Assembly (NCBI RefSeq): GCF_000024545.1
Contig: NC_013947.1
Coordinates: forward strand, 1,922,001-1,986,000
Direction: 5' to 3'
Origin: Stackebrandtia nassauensis DSM 44728
GTDB lineage: Bacteria; Actinomycetota; Actinomycetes; Mycobacteriales; Micromonosporaceae
DNA: 64,000 nucleotides
Below, in pieces: positions 52,803 to 61,418 of the stretch. The notes beneath the pieces were generated by a model. It had not been told where the DNA came from. It worked only from the letters and a program-made list of their open reading frames with translations, and did not search any database. Both the position numbers and the translations under genes were made by a program. Within the stretch, counting starts at the first letter, position 1; each line of letters starts with the position of its first letter.

Positions 52803-53609
52803 ATGGCTGAACCCAAAGGCCTGCTGATCATCGAACGCATTCTTCGTGACCGTGACGGGGTCTGGCGGCAGATCGCCGACGACCACCGGCTCAAATCCCT
52901 GTCGGGACAGATGCTCGGCGCCTCGGCGCTGGCACTGGCCTGCTACGGCGCGGTCCTGGGCGCCTCGAACGGCTGGCTGCAGGCGCTGTCCTCGGCGGTG
53001 AAACTGCCGCTGCTGTTCCTGGTGACCATGCTGATCTGCCTGCCGACCCTGTACCTGTTCAACCTGGTGTTCGGCGCCAGGCTGTCGATCCGGCAGGCAC
53101 TGGCGCTGGTGTCCACAGCGATCACCGTGATCGCGATGCTGTCGCTGGCCTTCGCGCCGATCTCGCTGTTCTTCCTGATCACCGCGCCGCACTACAACTT
53201 CTACAAGGTGCTCAACGTGACCATCCTGGCGCTGACCGGACTGGTGGGCCTGCGATTCCTCATCGGCGGCATGCGATCGCTCAACCGCTTCACGCAGGCT
53301 CAGGCCCTGGCGGCGCCACCGGCGGCTCCGACTCCGGCCGCCGAGACCGAACCGGCCACAACGGACGAATCGGCGGAGCAGCCCGAGCACTCGTACTACA
53401 CCCGCCCCCAGCCCACCGCCCGCTCGGCGAACATCGGGCTGCTGTACGTGTGGGTGATCGTGTTCGGCTTCGTCGGCACCCAGATGGCCTGGACACTGCG
53501 ACCTTTCCTGGGAAGCCCGGAGGAACCCTTCGAGATCTTCCGGACCATCGAGGGCAACTTCTACGTGGACGTCGTCAAGACGATCGGGCGACTGCTCGGC
53601 GCAGGCTGA
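52803..53609 (+). CDS. multi-TM protein of unknown function, paralogue 2
   Basis: The 268-residue protein repeats the layout of its upstream neighbour: RILRDRDGVWRQIADDHRL, ALSSAVKLPLLFLVTMLICLPTLYLF, VLNVTILALTGLVGLRFL, and IVFGFVGTQMAWTLRPF near the end. The loop between the last two helices is Ala/Pro/Glu-rich and differs most. The 144-bp gap between the two genes carries a possible promoter. The conserved polar N-terminus suggests a shared cytoplasmic partner. Confidence 0.7.
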   Translation: MAEPKGLLIIERILRDRDGVWRQIADDHRLKSLSGQMLGASALALACYGAVLGASNGWLQALSSAVKLPLLFLVTMLICLPTLYLFNLVFGARLSIRQALALVSTAITVIAMLSLAFAPISLFFLITAPHYNFYKVLNVTILALTGLVGLRFLIGGMRSLNRFTQAQALAAPPAAPTPAAETEPATTDESAEQPEHSYYTRPQPTARSANIGLLYVWVIVFGFVGTQMAWTLRPFLGSPEEPFEIFRTIEGNFYVDVVKTIGRLLGAG

Positions 53610-53625
53610 CCCGAACCGGTGGCAC

Positions 53626-54273
53626 TCAACCCGATTCCGCGTCGCGGACCAGCAGGGCCAACTGGACCCGGTTGCTCAGTCCCAGTTTCGTCAGCGAACG
53701 ACTGACGTGGGCCTTGACGGTGGTCTCGGTCATGCCGAGCCTGCCCGCGATCTGGGAGTTGGACAGGCCGAGCGCCACCGCGGCGATCACGTCGCGTTCC
53801 CGGGGGGTGAGCGCCGCGAGGCGCTGCCGGGCCTCCCGTCCCACCACCGGCGGCTGGCCCGAGTAGGCGTCGATGAGGCGCCGGGTCACCGACGGCGCCA
53901 GCATCGCGTGGCCCTCGGCGACGGTGCGCACCGCCGCGGCCAGATCGCGCGGCGGGGTGTCCTTGAGCAGGAACCCCGCCGCCCCGGCGTGCAGCGCCCC
54001 GTGGACGTACTCGTCCATGTCGAATGTGGTCAGCATGATGACCTGGGGCGGTGCCGGTCGGCGCAGCGTCTCGCGCAGCGCCGTCAGGCCGTCCATGCCG
54101 GGCATCCGGACGTCCATCAGCACCACGTCGGGACGGTCGCGGTCGATGGCCGCCAGCGCTTCGGCGCCGTCGGCGGCCTCGGCGACGACCTCGATGTCGT
54201 CGACCGGGGCCAGAATCATCCGGATCCCGGCCCGCACCAGGGCCTCGTCGTCGACGATCAGGACGGTGATCAT
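53626..54273 (-). CDS. NarL/LuxR-type response regulator
   Basis: The 215-residue regulator starts MITVLIVDDEALVRAGIRMIL, has the phospho-acceptor Asp in VVLMDVRMPGMDG (near residue 54) and a C-terminal LuxR HTH (LTPRERDVIAAVALGLSNSQIAGRLGMTETTVKAHVSRSLTKLG). It overlaps the kinase gene by 4 bp and should control the divergent ABC genes. Confidence 0.92.
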   Translation of the reverse strand: MITVLIVDDEALVRAGIRMILAPVDDIEVVAEAADGAEALAAIDRDRPDVVLMDVRMPGMDGLTALRETLRRPAPPQVIMLTTFDMDEYVHGALHAGAAGFLLKDTPPRDLAAAVRTVAEGHAMLAPSVTRRLIDAYSGQPPVVGREARQRLAALTPRERDVIAAVALGLSNSQIAGRLGMTETTVKAHVSRSLTKLGLSNRVQLALLVRDAESG

Positions 54274-55421
54274 GCCGCGGCCGTCTCGGTGCGCAGCGGA
54301 ATGCTGGCGGTCAACCGGAATCCGCCGTCCGGTTCGGCGCGAGTGGACAGTTCGCCGCCCAGCAGCGTCAGCCGTTCGCGCAGCCCGATCAGCCCGGTAC
54401 CGCTGCCGGGCAGTCGCGGTGGGCGGCGCGGCGGGTCGTTGCGGACGGTGACCAGCAGCCGCTCGGGCTGGTGGTCGAGGGTGACGACGCATGCCACCGC
54501 ACCGGCGTGCTTGTGGACGTTGGTGAGGGATTCGCGGATCACCCGGTAGGCGGTCTGATCGACCAGTGTCGACAGTGGTTGGGCCTCGCCGGTGGAGGTC
54601 GCGGTCGCGTCCACCCCGGCGCGCCGCGACTCCGCCAGCAGCGTGTCCAGGTCGGCCAGTGTCGGCTGCGGCGTGGTGCGGGCCGTCTCGCCGTACCGCA
54701 GCACCCCGAGGACGTCGCGCAGCTGGGCCAGCGCCTCGGAACCGGTGGCTCGGATGAGTTCGGCGGACTCGGCGACCGCCGCGTCGGGGGCGTTGACCTC
54801 CAGCGCCCCGGCGTGCATCACCATCAGCGAGACCCGGTGCGCCACCACGTCGTGCATCTCGTGGGCGATGCGGCCGCGTTCCTCCGCGCGGGCCCTCGCG
54901 GCCACAGCCGCCTGTTCGCGTTCCAGTCGGGAAGCTTTGTCCCGCAACGATTCCAGCGTGACGCGTCGGGTGCGGACCCACAGGCCCACGGTCAGCGGCA
55001 GCCACACGAACAGCGCCGTGCCGCCCAGCCATCCCATCAGGTCGTCGACGCTGGGGGCCGAGGCCAGGGTGGGAATCAGCGGCGCGCACAGCACGGCGAC
55101 CAGACTGAGCACCAGTTCGACGACGCCGCGGTAGCCGGTGGCGATCACATAGGACGCCACGATCAGGCAGGTCCCCGCGATCAGGGTGTCGAACGGGGAG
55201 ACCACCACCGCCAGGGCCACCATCGGCCAGCGGCGCGGCAGCAGCCAGGCCGCCGCCAGTGCCAGCGCGGCCGGTATCGCCGCGCGCCACACCGTGGGCA
55301 GTGCGAGCCAGTCGGGGGTGCGCTCGTCGTTGACCGGTATCAGCCCGACGACGAACACGACGGCGGCGAACACGAACGGACGCGCCCGGCCCCACCAACG
55401 TGTCGCGGTCTCCCAGGTCAT
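54270..55421 (-). CDS. two-component sensor kinase (HisKA_3 type)
   Basis: The 383-residue kinase has about five N-terminal membrane helices with almost no outer loops, the HisKA_3 box EERGRIAHEMHDVVAHRVSLMVMHAG, and a short ATPase domain (RESLTNVHKHAG, GTGLIGLRERLTLLGG). Such intramembrane sensors often answer to membrane-active drugs. ATG 55421 or GTG 55424 is the start. It lies 133 bp from the divergent ABC genes. Confidence 0.9.
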   Translation of the reverse strand: MTWETATRWWGRARPFVFAAVVFVVGLIPVNDERTPDWLALPTVWRAAIPAALALAAAWLLPRRWPMVALAVVVSPFDTLIAGTCLIVASYVIATGYRGVVELVLSLVAVLCAPLIPTLASAPSVDDLMGWLGGTALFVWLPLTVGLWVRTRRVTLESLRDKASRLEREQAAVAARARAEERGRIAHEMHDVVAHRVSLMVMHAGALEVNAPDAAVAESAELIRATGSEALAQLRDVLGVLRYGETARTTPQPTLADLDTLLAESRRAGVDATATSTGEAQPLSTLVDQTAYRVIRESLTNVHKHAGAVACVVTLDHQPERLLVTVRNDPPRRPPRLPGSGTGLIGLRERLTLLGGELSTRAEPDGGFRLTASIPLRTETAAA

Positions 55422-55553
55422 CACCCCTCGACCGTACCCAGGTCAGGGCGGTTGTTCAGCTGGCGAAAGTCAGTCGGCACCACCTACTAAAGAGACATCT
55501 CGGGGTCGCGTTGGAACGATGTGGGTCGCGGCCGTGGCACCGAGGCTTGCGGC

Positions 55554-56297
55554 ATGACGAATGAGACCGCCGCGGTCACCGCGGCCCGACTGACCAAGAC
55601 CTTCGACTCCGGCGACACCCTGGTGCGGGCGCTCGACGGCGTCAGCGTGGAATTCCGGCCCCGGCGTTTCAGCGCCATCATGGGGCCGTCGGGTTCGGGC
55701 AAGTCCACGCTGATGCACTGCCTGGCCGGACTCGACCGGCCCGGCGACGGCGAGGTGATGCTCGGCGGGACATCACTGTGGACGCTCGACGACGACGCCC
55801 TGACCGAGGTGCGGCGGGACCGCATCGGCTTCATCTTCCAGGGCTTCAACCTGCTGCCCACCCTCACCGCCTACGAGAACATCACGCTTCCGTTCGTGCT
55901 GGCGGGAAAGCGCGGCGATCCGGACATCGTGGACGCCGTCGTCGACGCGCTCGGACTGGGCGAGCGGCTGCACCACCGTCCCAGCCAGCTGTCGGGCGGC
56001 CAGCAGCAGCGGGTCGCGTGCGCCAGGGCGCTGGTGACCGAACCGGACGTGGTGTTCGCCGACGAACCCACCGGCGCGCTGGACTCGCGGTCCTCGCGGG
56101 AACTGCTGGCCTTCCTGCGCCACGGCGTGGACGCGCTGGGGCGCACCGTCGTCATGGTCACCCACGACCCGGTCGCGGCCGGGTACGCCGACGAGGTGCT
56201 GTTCCTGGCCGACGGCCGCATCGTGGACACGATGAGCGACCCGACCGCCGAGACGGTGCTCGACCACATGAAGGCGCTCGAGGAGGTGGCGGTCTGA
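55554..56297 (+). CDS. ABC transporter ATP-binding protein (MacB/LolD type)
   Basis: The 247-residue ATPase has Walker A GPSGSGKSTLMHCLAGL, QGFNLLPTLTAYENITLPFVL, signature QLSGGQQQRVACARA and Walker B VVFADEPTGALD. It belongs to the MacB/LolD group that pairs with FtsX-type permeases. Its last base overlaps the permease start (TGATG). Confidence 0.92.
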   Translation: MTNETAAVTAARLTKTFDSGDTLVRALDGVSVEFRPRRFSAIMGPSGSGKSTLMHCLAGLDRPGDGEVMLGGTSLWTLDDDALTEVRRDRIGFIFQGFNLLPTLTAYENITLPFVLAGKRGDPDIVDAVVDALGLGERLHHRPSQLSGGQQQRVACARALVTEPDVVFADEPTGALDSRSSRELLAFLRHGVDALGRTVVMVTHDPVAAGYADEVLFLADGRIVDTMSDPTAETVLDHMKALEEVAV

Positions 56298-58762
56298 TGC
56301 GCAAGGCGATGCTGCGGGACCTGGCCGCCCACAAGGCGCGGGTCGCGATGACCCTGGTGGCCATCGCTTTGGGGGTGGCGGCGGTGGTGGCCAGTTGGAT
56401 CGCGTCGGAGTCGATCCCGTCCGGCCTGGTCACCTCGCAGGTCAACTCCCGTGTGGACGTGTCGGTGCGCGGGGAGCTGTCCACCGCCCAGGTCGAGGCG
56501 TTGCGACAGCTGCCCGGTGAGGCGACGGTGGTGAGCACGTTCCGGGCCGGGGTGGTCGCCGAAGACGGCAAACTCGTCGACGCGACGACCGTGTTCGACC
56601 ACGCCGGAACCGGTTTCGACGACTCCGGACGGTTCGACCTGAAGGCGGGCAAGGCGCCCAGCGGTGGCGACGAGATCGCGCTGCGGGCCGCCGAGGCGAA
56701 GTCGGCCGGGCTGCGGGTCGGCGATGCCGCCTCGATCCTGTTGGCCGACGGGGAACGGGTGGAGCTCAAACTCACCGGCGTGTACGACTACCGGCCGCTG
56801 TGGACGGATGACAAGGACCCGGCGCCGGTGGTGGCCTTCGGCGACGCGTCCGGCGTGGATGCCACGGTGGCGCGGGTCGACCTGACCGGCGGTGCGGGAC
56901 TGGAATCGACCGCCGTGGACGCGGTGCGCGAGAACGCTTCGGACTCGATCGGCCGACGTGTCGAGGTCGCCGACGCGCGCGAACTGGCCGAGGCCACCCG
57001 CGCCGAACTCGCCTCCGACCTGTTCGACCTGCGCATGATGCTGCTGCCGTTCGCGGGCCTGGCGCTGCTGGTGGGGATGTTCATCATCGCCAACACCTTC
57101 GCCATGCTCGTCAGTCAGCGGACCCGGCAGCTGGCGCTGCTGCGCGCGGTCGGCGCCAAACGCGGCCAAGTGCGGCGGACGGTACGGCTGGAGGCACTGG
57201 TGCTGGCGGTGGTCGGCGGAACGATCGGGACGCTGGCCGGGATCGCCGCGGCTCCCGCTCTCATCGGGATGAACTCCAGCGAGCAGGTGCCGCTTGTGGT
57301 GTCGCCCTGGGGAATCGCGGTGGGGCTGGGTTGTGCCGTCGCGGTCACGGTTCTGGCCTCGGCCGGTGCCGCCCGCAAGGCCGCGTCGGTGGCGCCGATG
57401 GCGGCGCTGCGGGTCGCGGCCCGGACCGCCACCCAGACCCGTGGGCGTCGTGTCTATATCGGACTCGGGCTGTTGTTGGCCTCGGTGGTGACGGTCGGGG
57501 TCACGGCCGATCCCACGGCGGGAACGACGAAGCGGGTCATCGCGATGTGCGCGGCGGGACTGGGCGCGGTGGCCGTGCTGGTGCTGGCCCCGAGTCTGCT
57601 CAACCTGGTGCAGCGGCCACTGCGGGCGCTGGCGGGACGCTCGGGACCGGCCGCGCGGTTGGCGATGCGTTCGGCCGCAGCCGATCCGCGCCGCACCGCC
57701 GGGACATCCGGGGCCATCACGATCGGGCTGATCCTGGTGTGCGCCTTCGCGACCCTGAACGCGACGCTCGGCGACCTGATCGCGTCGACCGTTCGCGACG
57801 GCGTGCCGACCTCGACGACGGTGCTGGAGGCGGCGGGCGGTCAGGGCGCGACCCTGACCCGCGACGAGGTCGACAAGGCCAAGGCCGTCGCGGGCGTGTC
57901 CATGGTGGAACCCGTCAGTCAGGCGATAGCCACACTGGAGTACCCGGGCGGTTCGGCGCGTCGCAACGTCTCGGCCGTCGATCCCGAGGCGCTGGGGACG
58001 GTACTGACTCCGAGGATCACCGAGGGCAGCGACGACCTGCGCGAGGGCTTCGTCATCGCGCAGAACCAGGCCACCACGCTCGGCCTGGCGGTGGGGGACC
58101 GGCTGACGGTTCGGCTGGAACTCGGCGGCGAGATCACGGCTCGCGTCGCCGGGGTCTACGAGGCCACCGAGTACTCCGCCAGTGTCTATGTGGATGCCGA
58201 CCGGGTGCCGGAGAAGGCGCGGGAGGGCATCACCGGCGTCTATGTCACCGGAGCCGATCCGGCGGCGGTGAAGTCGGCGCTGCGCGACACCTTCGCCGAA
58301 CGTCCGGACGTTCGGGTCTCGGACCAGCGCTCGCTGGTGGCCGAGGCTGTCGAGCGGCAGCGGATGGCGTTCGTGGCCTTCTACGCGATGTTCGGGCTGG
58401 CGCTGCTGATCGCGTTGTTCGGCGTGGTCAACACGCTGACGTTGTCGGTGATGGAGCGGATCCGTGAGCTGGGGGTGCTACGGGCGATCGGCGCGAACGC
58501 GAAGCTGGTGCGGCGGATGGTGCGGGTCGAGAGCCTGGTGATCGCGCTGTTCGGTTCGGTGCTGGGCATCGTGGCCGGAGTGGGCGTGGGCGCGGTGATG
58601 CAGCAAGCGATGTTGGGCCAAGCACTGTGGACGTTCACGGTGCCGTGGGATGCCGTCGGGCTCAGCCTCGTGGGGACCGTGGTCGCGGCGGTGCTGGCGG
58701 CGATCTGGCCCGCGCGTCGTGCCGCCCGAGCCGATCCACTGGCGGCGATCGCCGCCGAGTGA
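56297..58762 (+). CDS. ABC transporter permease with two FtsX domains
   Basis: The 821-residue membrane protein begins MRKAMLRDLAAHKARVAMTLVAIALG and has two MacB-like periplasmic regions and two FtsX domains (LVSQRTRQLALLRAVGAKRGQVRR near 275-300 and VMERIRELGVLRAIGANAKLVRRM near 720-740), about eight to ten helices in all. This is the type that exports or removes peptides and lipids at the membrane; the neighbouring two-component system suggests resistance to a membrane-active antibiotic. Confidence 0.9.
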   Translation: MRKAMLRDLAAHKARVAMTLVAIALGVAAVVASWIASESIPSGLVTSQVNSRVDVSVRGELSTAQVEALRQLPGEATVVSTFRAGVVAEDGKLVDATTVFDHAGTGFDDSGRFDLKAGKAPSGGDEIALRAAEAKSAGLRVGDAASILLADGERVELKLTGVYDYRPLWTDDKDPAPVVAFGDASGVDATVARVDLTGGAGLESTAVDAVRENASDSIGRRVEVADARELAEATRAELASDLFDLRMMLLPFAGLALLVGMFIIANTFAMLVSQRTRQLALLRAVGAKRGQVRRTVRLEALVLAVVGGTIGTLAGIAAAPALIGMNSSEQVPLVVSPWGIAVGLGCAVAVTVLASAGAARKAASVAPMAALRVAARTATQTRGRRVYIGLGLLLASVVTVGVTADPTAGTTKRVIAMCAAGLGAVAVLVLAPSLLNLVQRPLRALAGRSGPAARLAMRSAAADPRRTAGTSGAITIGLILVCAFATLNATLGDLIASTVRDGVPTSTTVLEAAGGQGATLTRDEVDKAKAVAGVSMVEPVSQAIATLEYPGGSARRNVSAVDPEALGTVLTPRITEGSDDLREGFVIAQNQATTLGLAVGDRLTVRLELGGEITARVAGVYEATEYSASVYVDADRVPEKAREGITGVYVTGADPAAVKSALRDTFAERPDVRVSDQRSLVAEAVERQRMAFVAFYAMFGLALLIALFGVVNTLTLSVMERIRELGVLRAIGANAKLVRRMVRVESLVIALFGSVLGIVAGVGVGAVMQQAMLGQALWTFTVPWDAVGLSLVGTVVAAVLAAIWPARRAARADPLAAIAAE

Positions 58763-58782
58763 CAGCGGCGGCTCTGCCTAGC

Positions 58783-58822
58783 CCCGTGGCCGAGCGTCGG
58801 TAGTCCGACGCCCGGCCACGGG
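58783..58822. terminator. terminator between the permease and the convergent HTH gene
   Basis: A 10-bp outer stem (58783-58792 with 58813-58822) and a 6-bp inner stem (58795-58800 with 58805-58810) around TAGT form a long hairpin usable in both directions. Confidence 0.65.
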
Positions 58823-58850
58823 CCACGGGCGCCGCGCCTTCGGCCTCGGC

Positions 58851-59405
58851 TCAGTCGTCCTCGCTGGCTTGGCCTGGTGGCCGCTGGAGCGGGAAGACGA
58901 TCGGGCTCAGCATGTGGAGGCCGCGCTCGGGCGTGGGTTCGTTGCGGCTCAACGGTTCTATCAGCTCTACGAACTTGTCCACCAGGTCGTGCAGCTCCTC
59001 GCGGCTGAGCCACAGCGGTAGCTGCTGGTAGCCCACGTAGTCCTCGACCGGCACGGCGTCGTCGCGATCCAGGTAGGCGTTGAACTCCGCCAGCAACGCC
59101 GCGAGCGCGGCGGCGAAACCCTGGCGATGGTCCTCCGTGGACATCGACCTGGCGGCCTCGGGGCCGATGGTGGTCCGGTCCCGGCGCAGCCGGTAGTGCC
59201 GTTCCACGGCGCCATGTACGCGCTTCTCGTCGACCACCTCCAGCATCCCGGCCTCGGTCAGCAGCGACACGTGGCGGTACACGGAGGTCTTGGGCACGTC
59301 GGCCAGGTGGGCGCACAGGTCGGAGGTGGTGTGGGACTGGCCGCCGTACATGGCGTGCAGGATGCGCAGCCGCACCGGGTGGAGTACCAGGTCGAGGATC
59401 TTCAC
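58851..59405 (-). CDS. winged-helix transcriptional regulator (ArsR-like)
   Basis: The 184-residue protein has an N-terminal winged helix (LVLHPVRLRILHAMYGGQSHTTSDLCAHLADVPKTSVYRHVSLLTEAGMLEV) and a C-terminal helical region. GTG 59405 is the start. It is divergent from the erythromycin-esterase-family gene 67 bp away and probably controls it. No Cys or His metal site is seen, so a small-molecule or protein signal is more likely. Confidence 0.8.
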   Translation of the reverse strand: MKILDLVLHPVRLRILHAMYGGQSHTTSDLCAHLADVPKTSVYRHVSLLTEAGMLEVVDEKRVHGAVERHYRLRRDRTTIGPEAARSMSTEDHRQGFAAALAALLAEFNAYLDRDDAVPVEDYVGYQQLPLWLSREELHDLVDKFVELIEPLSRNEPTPERGLHMLSPIVFPLQRPPGQASEDD

Positions 59406-59472
59406 GAGGATACGATCTCACATCTGGTACCGTTCTCAAAGTTGGGAATGCAACGAGACGACAGGAACCCCC

Positions 59473-60765
59473 ATGGAAACGATCCCGCTGAACACGCTCG
59501 ACCCTGCGGCGCCGCTGGACGACCTTGACTGGCTCGACGGCGTGGTCGGCGACGCCCGCGTCGTGGCCATCGGGGAGAGCTCGCACTACAACCGCGAGTT
59601 CTTCCAGCTGCGCACCCGGCTGCTGCGCCACCTGGTGGAGCGGCACGGGTTCACCGCCCTCGCGATCGAGTCGGGCTTCACCGAGGGCTGGCGCACCGAC
59701 GCGTGGGTGCGCGGCGCGGGCGAGGACGCCGAGATCGGCGAGGTGCTGGCGACCGGCGTGACCTCGATGTTCGGGCTGTGGACCGAGGCGCGCGAACAGC
59801 TGGAATGGCTGCGGGAGCACAATCGTCGCGCCGATCGCGGCGTGGGGTTCTACGGCATCGACCTGCCCGGTTCCCAGGCCTCGATGCTGCCCGGCCTGGA
59901 CGCCGTGACCGAGTACCTCGTCACCGCCGACCCGAAGTACACCGTCGACCCGGCCATCCGCGACACGGTCACCGAGTACGCGGCGTCGTCCGCCTTCGGT
60001 GTGCCACAGGCGATCCAGACGTACCTCAGCCTTGGCGCCGAACGCCGGGACGCGATCACCGCGGGCCTGGCCGACCTCGTCGGGCGGATGCGGGCGCTGC
60101 GCGCCGAGTACGTCGACCGCACCGACGCTGAATCCTTCGAACGCGCCCTGCGCACCCTGCTCAACACCGTCGCCCTGGACGCGATGGTGCGCGAGGTGGC
60201 CCGGGGCAATCCCGAGGGCATCCACTCCAGCCTGCGGGACAGCGCGATCGCCGACACCGTCAAGCTGATCCTCGACCGGGAGGAGCGTGTCGTCATCGGC
60301 GCCCACAACGCCCACGTGCAGCGCTCGGCGTTCACCTTTCCCAGCATGGGCACCTCGGCGACGATGGGCATGCACCTGGCCGAACACCTCGACGAGGACT
60401 ACGTGACCATCGGCACCACCTTCGCCGACGGCGAGATCCTGGCCACCGGCGAGGGCTTCTACGCCGGGGAACTGTTCTCGGAGGCGGAAAAGCCGCAGCC
60501 CGGAAGTCTCGACGCGCTCATGGCGGCCAGCGGTGACGGCGCCTTCGCGGTGGACCTGCGACAACTGTCGAAACAGGACGCCGACCTGCTCGCCGGAACC
60601 ATGGCGCACCGGATCAGCTCGTTTTACATCGACGTGAACCCGTCGACGGCCTTCGACGCCATCGTCCACATTCCACAGGTCACTGCGGCGACGCCCGACC
60701 CCGACGCCCTGGCCCACTCACCGGCCCCGGTGCGCGAGACCTTCGCCAAGTACCGCCCGGAGTGA
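59473..60765 (+). CDS. erythromycin esterase family protein
   Basis: The 430-residue enzyme shows AIGESSHYNREFFQLRTRLLRHL and IESGFTEGWRTDAWVRG near its start, and VVIGAHNAHVQRSAF near residue 275, the Glu/His pattern of the EreA/EreB and succinoglycan-related hydrolase family. Ere enzymes open macrolide lactones; many relatives do other work, so macrolide resistance is only a possibility. ATG 59473 is preceded by CAGGAACC. The divergent HTH gene suggests inducible expression. Confidence 0.85.
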   Translation: METIPLNTLDPAAPLDDLDWLDGVVGDARVVAIGESSHYNREFFQLRTRLLRHLVERHGFTALAIESGFTEGWRTDAWVRGAGEDAEIGEVLATGVTSMFGLWTEAREQLEWLREHNRRADRGVGFYGIDLPGSQASMLPGLDAVTEYLVTADPKYTVDPAIRDTVTEYAASSAFGVPQAIQTYLSLGAERRDAITAGLADLVGRMRALRAEYVDRTDAESFERALRTLLNTVALDAMVREVARGNPEGIHSSLRDSAIADTVKLILDREERVVIGAHNAHVQRSAFTFPSMGTSATMGMHLAEHLDEDYVTIGTTFADGEILATGEGFYAGELFSEAEKPQPGSLDALMAASGDGAFAVDLRQLSKQDADLLAGTMAHRISSFYIDVNPSTAFDAIVHIPQVTAATPDPDALAHSPAPVRETFAKYRPE

Positions 60766-60769
60766 CACC

Positions 60770-61300
60770 TCAGCCGAGCTTGGCGGCGATGGCCTCGGCG
60801 CATTCGCGGGCCGACAGGTGGGTCGAGTCGACCTCCAGGTCGTAGGTGACGCCGCGATGCACCAGCTCCGCCTGCTGCTCGGCCATACCGGTGGTCCGGT
60901 CGCCGCGCGCGCTTTCCCGCCGCGCGGCCTCCGCGCCGTCGCACCGCACCCCGACCCACAGCACGTCGAGCCCGTCGAGGGCCTCGCGCCACCGTCGCTG
61001 CGAGTCCGCGCCGCCGAGGAACACGTCGTCCATGACCACGGGCGCGCCCTCGCGCACCATCGTCGCGACGCCCGCCATCCACGCGACCTCCAGCTTCCGG
61101 AACTGGTCGCCGACGTTGACCGCGCCGTCGTCGGCGAACTCGATGCCCTCGTCGGAGGAGCGCATCGCCTCCGGCAGCGCGTCGACGAAGTCGTCGACGC
61201 TGAGGGCAAGCCACGGTCGCGGCAGGATGTCCTGCAGGCACCGCGCGATCGAGGACTTACCGGAACTGGAGCCGCCGTTGAGCAGGATCATGTGGGTCAC
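60770..61300 (-). CDS. chloramphenicol phosphotransferase-like P-loop kinase
   Basis: The 176-residue protein has Walker [53 protein letters not shown] and [18 protein letters not shown]. This closely follows the chloramphenicol phosphotransferase of Streptomyces venezuelae, which adds phosphate to the drug's C-3 hydroxyl. Start GTG 61300 gives the family's usual N-terminus. It converges on the esterase gene with a 4-bp gap. Confidence 0.87.
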   Translation of the reverse strand: MTHMILLNGGSSSGKSSIARCLQDILPRPWLALSVDDFVDALPEAMRSSDEGIEFADDGAVNVGDQFRKLEVAWMAGVATMVREGAPVVMDDVFLGGADSQRRWREALDGLDVLWVGVRCDGAEAARRESARGDRTTGMAEQQAELVHRGVTYDLEVDSTHLSARECAEAIAAKLG

Positions 61301-61418
61301 CGCGTGATCGTAGAGTCCGCCGACCGGTGTGCGGTATCGAATATCGGCGACTGTGCGGTGGGACGGCACCGGAGGCTGTGACAGGATTTGGTGGTTCCTC
61401 ACCTTCTCGGGAGCGTTG

